A stretch of DNA of 20,326 nucleotides. Source: Chara braunii (lineage: Eukaryota; Streptophyta; Charophyceae; Charales; Characeae). Positions 17,126 to 20,326 of the stretch are shown in pieces; position 1 is the first letter of the stretch, and each line of letters begins with the position of its first letter. The position numbers were made by a program, and so were the translations under genes. The notes beneath the pieces were generated by a model, which had not been told where the DNA came from, did not search any database, and saw only the letters and a program-made list of their open reading frames with translations. The stretch covers positions 3,824,795 through 3,845,120 of the forward strand of contig BFEA01000019.1 of assembly GCA_003427395.1 (NCBI GenBank). Reading direction: 5' to 3'.

Positions 17126-17846
17126 CAACGCTGCTCAGTAGGCCAGCGCCAGGGCCCTGCGGTTCACTCCTCGCCCCAACGGGGCGGGCAAATGCACGGC
17201 CAATAGGTAGGCCTACAACCCCGCTAGTTGCTGTGCTTCAAAGGAGTGAAACACTCAGAATGACTCTTCGACTACACTGCGGAATTATGCAGCAGGATGC
17301 TGCCCTTCTCCTGTCCCTACCTTTACCAGCACCCCGCGCCACTTATCAGCGTAACTTGGCTTTCGTTCCGGTCCGCAACAGCTGCTCATCCAGCAGGTGC
17401 GTGTTACCTTCCTACCCTCCTTCTCCTCTGACCCTCAGTAACTGAGATAAGTGCCACACCGACCAACACGTAGGCCTTCAACATTACAGCTAACCCCCGA
17501 GCCTGGAAAGAATCGAATGAATCTAACTCCGAAAGGTGGTCAGGTACATGGTTTCTCATAATCACTCCTCTGAGCTGCCACCCACCCGAACATCGCCCCG
17601 ACCATAGGTAGGCCTCCGTTCCCGCCATCTACCCCCGGCATCCCCCCACAGAAGTAGCCGAGAAAGCCTGAACGCATCTCCCACTAACGGGGGGAGTATT
17701 CGTCACCATACTCACTGCTCTTGATACCTCCACGCACCCCGTCTCCTTCTTAACTCTTCTAACGCCTAACCGCTAACTCTAACGTTGAATCTAACCCGAC
17801 TATCACACTCGCAATCCCACAAATCCCCCAAATAGCCACTTTCCCG
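17126..17846. other. Sequence between the two copies of the second repeat family
   Basis: About 720 bp with no convincing gene. Short frames on both strands have low-complexity or biased composition. It occupies the position an internal region would have if the flanks were LTRs, but I see no retroelement protein motif. Confidence 0.4.
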
Positions 17847-19260
17847 GCTCGATTCCGTTACGAATTGAGCGAGCTAAGCTCCCCTGACTGCGCCCGACTC
17901 CCTCCTCCCGTAGCTCCGCACTCACCCGGTCGCGGCTCCCGTCCGGGTTCGTCCACTACTTTCACCGTCTCACTTCACTCACCCGGCGCCGGTCACTCCG
18001 CTACCCCCAACTCACTCCCTTGGTGTCGTCATCCGCTGAGCTCTCCCGCTGCCTCGTCCCTCCTTCATCCACGGCCTGGCTACCTTGCTCCGCCGCTCGT
18101 CACCCCCCCCCCCCTTCTTCTCTACGCTCTGCGGCTGCCCGTCGGCTTTACCTCGCCTCCCTGTTGTCGTCACCGACTTCCTGATTCCGCGCAGCCTGTC
18201 AGCGCCCGATCCCAAAGAAACTCCTCTCAAATGTCGGGCCGTCTTTTACTTATGCGGCCTATCCGTCCGCCCGACCATACTACTCTCCTCTATATTGCTC
18301 GATTCCCCGCCAAATCGCCCCAATGATTCGGCCGGAGCGGTGTCCCGTGGCGGTACCAGAAGCCGCCCGGCCTCTCCGACTTCGGCCTACTAGTGGGTAA
18401 GGGGTGGGGCGGACACCGCCCCCTTCTCCAGGCCGTGCGGGTCTCCCCCGTATTATCCCAATTCCAACGAACACCTCGGAAGGCCGGGGTAGCACCTCGC
18501 CCGCGGCTTCTTCAAAATCTGGACACCCAGCCGTGGCACCGCGCCCCGAGTCAAAACGGGACTGCGAACAAGGTAATAAAAAAAGGGAGATAGCCAAGAT
18601 AGAATAAAATAATCATAAACGTCTGGGCAAGGAGCAGGGGCTGCTAGCACCCGGCCCGTCCCGTCGATCGGGCCCGTTGCCGCGTTCAATAACAAAACCT
18701 GGAGGGTCGGGCCCTCAACCCCTCGGTTTTCTCCATAGCGCTCCGCAGCTGCCGCGCCGACGCCCACTGGCCTCGATCCCTGCACCTCCATGGCAATAGC
18801 CCAATACCGTAACCAATAGGGCTAAGCGCAAGCCTGGTACAGTGGAGCGCGAACTTCAATATGAAGTGGTGCCGTGCCGTGCCTAGACCTGGGAAAAACA
18901 GCCCAGGCCCTCCTTTCCCACCTGCGACCGGCCCGCCAACACCTGACACCCGCGCCGGCCTACTTAGACCCCATCGCGGCCAACCTGCGCGCCTACCGGC
19001 GCGCCAGCCCTACTGTTGGTCGTGCATGCCAACCAAGAACAAACCTTTGCCCCTTAACGAACCTATGGCACGATCCGTGTCGGCTGACTGGACCGGCCCC
19101 CCACTCGATTAGAAAAATCACACGCGCGCCTTAATATTGCGCGCCCACATACCCCCTAACTTAGTCAGGACGGGTCCCGCACGGCTTATTTAAACCACAC
19201 CCATTGTTCCTGTCAGCTGCAAAAACCAGGATACCCTTGTAAGGGTATTCGCGCCGATAA
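17847..19260. repeat. Second repeat family, copy 2
   Basis: It starts with the inverted repeat GCTCGATTC (17847) with GAATTGAGC (17862) and ends shortly after the stem ATACCCTTGTAAGGGTAT (19231-19248). The order of landmarks is as in 13338-17125, but the copy is only 1.4 kb against 3.8 kb, because copy 1 carries the microsatellite, U6, SINE and tandem segments. A C12 run lies at 18103-18114. TATTTAAA at 19187-19194, upstream of the stem, could be a TATA-like core. This is weakly supported because copy 1 has only AGTATACTTAG there. Confidence 0.5.
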
Positions 19261-19370
19261 CGGTAGCTCCGCTCACAGGATAACATGCTCAGAACTACAT
19301 TCTTCTTCTCAAACCACCGGTCTGAGAGACCCTTTTACGGACCTCTGACATTTTTTTTAATCATGATTCG

Positions 19371-19553
19371 TGAATGAATTTAACTAGGTGGAGGCAGGCC
19401 TGTACATCCAAGAAATGAGCGGCGGCTTAAATGAATGAATTTAATTGGGCGCGGGCAGGCCCGTACATCCAAGAAACGACTGGTGGGTCAAATGAATGAA
19501 TTTAACTGGGCGCAGAGCAGAGGCCTGTGCACCCAGAAACGAGCGGCGGGTTA
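19371..19553. repeat. Three ~61-bp tandem repeats
   Basis: Units start with TGAATGAATTTAA at 19371, 19432 and 19493. Each continues with a GGGC or GGTG stretch, AGGCCTGTACATCCAAGAAA or a variant, and a GGCGGNTTAA-like end. They differ by a few substitutions and small indels. The period is not a multiple of three in all units, so it is not a protein repeat. Confidence 0.85.
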
Positions 19554-19729
19554 CCCTGCGCGCCTTGCTCACGGACCAGTGTTTTAAAACCGTCGCTACT
19601 TTTATAAGTTCCCCGTTCCCCGGACATCCTGCCCGTAACCCAAGCAGGCGGCTGTACTTGCTGGCTGTAAACGGCTGGCCGTTGGGGGACACAATGGATC
19701 TGTGTCTGGATGCGCTGATTTGCCGAAAG

Positions 19730-19840
19730 GGGCGGTCTTCACCGGATTACAACGTGCGGTCATTATAGCTGTATTGGTGCAACTTCGGCTCTAGATACAG
19801 CAATAATGACCGTACACGCTGTATTCCGTGAAGACGGTAG
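19730..19840 (+). mobile_element. Foldback (MITE-like) element, copy R3
   Basis: Inner arms TGCGGTCATTATAGCTGTAT (19755-19774) and ATACAGCAATAATGACCGTA (19795-19814) pair at 18 of 20 positions around a 20-nt loop that contains GTGCAACTTCGG. Outer arms GCGGTCTTCACCGGATTAC (from 19732) and GTATTCCGTGAAGACGGTAG (19821-19840) also pair. The core and right end match R2 (2440-2516) and the reverse complement of R1. The 15-nt odd palindrome TATGGCCAGGCCATA lies just outside at 19845-19859. Confidence 0.7.
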
Positions 19841-19914
19841 GACGTATGGCCAGGCCATATCAGGTCCTACAGGTAGCTCACAGCAACGAGAATCGGTCCT
19901 TCCTGTCCCGGTCA

Positions 19915-20165
19915 ACTTTGCAGTGTGATCAGCAGCAGGTACGCAGAACCTGGTCCGAGCCTGGTTTGAACCTGGTGCACTTTGCAGTGTGATCAGCAGC
20001 AGTAGCCCAAACCTACCTCCTTCACCTGAATAGATCTAGTTTAACCTGAAAAAAAAAAAATAATAAAAAAAAAAATCTAGTTTTAGTAGTTTAACCTTTT
20101 GGTGGCATCAATTCAATGGGACGCTGGACCAGGTTTGAACCAGAGGCTTGAGATGGGACGCTGGA
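19915..20165. repeat. Short direct repeats and A-rich tract
   Basis: A 24-bp sequence starting ACTTTGCAGTGTGATCAG is identical at 19915-19938 and 19979-20002. GGTTTGAACC (about 19972 and 20133) is shared between the surrounding segments. ATGGGACGCTGGA occurs at 20116 and 20153. A tract of A with two T interruptions (about 20049-20074) is flanked by ATCTAGTTT on both sides, which could be a small poly(A) insertion duplication or slippage. No gene seen. Confidence 0.7.
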
Positions 20166-20248
20166 GCAGTTTCCAGCAAAGTTGAAGCTGTGTAATGGCC
20201 TCATTACCCCGGGTTGAGATGTGGAGGGAATCCTGATGTCGGACTTTT

Positions 20249-20300
20249 TTGTTATGAGATAATAACAAGTGAACCCCAGTGCCCGGCCCGCCCCGGGCAC
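20249..20300. repeat. Two adjacent perfect hairpins near the window end
   Basis: TTGTTAT (20249-20255) pairs with ATAACAA (20262-20268) across a 6-nt loop. Ten bases on, GTGCCCGG (20279-20286) pairs with CCGGGCAC (20293-20300) across the loop CCCGCC. One is AT-rich and one fully GC-rich. No coding frame or U tract explains them. Confidence 0.6.
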
Positions 20301-20326
20301 AGCCATTATCTGGCCCGGGTGACACC

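Noticed and set aside
20091-20325. Overlapping minus-strand frames at the window end
   Set aside because: They cover short direct repeats and GC-rich hairpins, have no domain, and two frames overlap with equal length.

Overview
This window comes from a repeat-rich eukaryotic nuclear genome. The evidence is GT-AG introns with polypyrimidine tracts, long poly(A)/poly(T) runs, microsatellites, a tRNA-derived SINE and two U6 snRNA-derived sequences. Both U6 copies look plant-type: one ends in GAGAAATGGTCC, the other begins with a GTCC...GGACAT-like 5' stem-loop. A green-lineage host (plant or streptophyte alga) is therefore the best guess, but the species cannot be named. No complete protein-coding gene is visible, and most long open frames are chance frames across repeats.

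Layout. 1-1640: scattered exons of a multi-exon gene on the + strand (1-127, 293-408, probably 1503-1584), interrupted in an intron-like stretch by a 5'-truncated U6 retropseudogene with a 47-A tail and perfect 23-bp target duplications (1024-1152), and by a (GTT)14 tract. 1776-2516: short foldback (MITE-like) elements and a minus-strand tRNA-derived SINE. 2516-12500: two diverged copies of a ~4.2 kb unit with TG...CA ends (2516-6743 and 7481-11687). They alternate with decayed minus-strand coding remnants (6744-7480 and 11688-12500), which suggests a tandem, largely dead LTR-type retroelement lying on the minus strand.

Each ~4.2 kb unit carries, at equivalent positions, an array of short hairpins (5399-6219 and 9605-11200). 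Within each array the loop is nearly constant (ATCTTA in the first, ACTTA in the second), while the stems differ from unit to unit yet mostly stay complementary. This compensated variation, and a ~386-bp higher-order repeat in the second array, is the most striking signal in the window.

13338-19260: a second pair of diverged, colinear GC-rich repeats (landmarks 13338/17847, 16001/18716, 17099/19231). Between them lie a CT/CA microsatellite, a degenerate U6 pseudogene (14943-15020, minus), a SINE remnant and a 158-bp tandem duplication. 19371-20326: three ~61-bp tandem repeats, another copy of the foldback element, short direct repeats and two terminal hairpins.

There is no operon or gene system here. 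The biology is that of mobile elements, retroposition by a poly(A)-dependent machinery, and rapid palindrome evolution inside repeats. U6, SINE and plant-LTR comparisons are from memory, without a database search.
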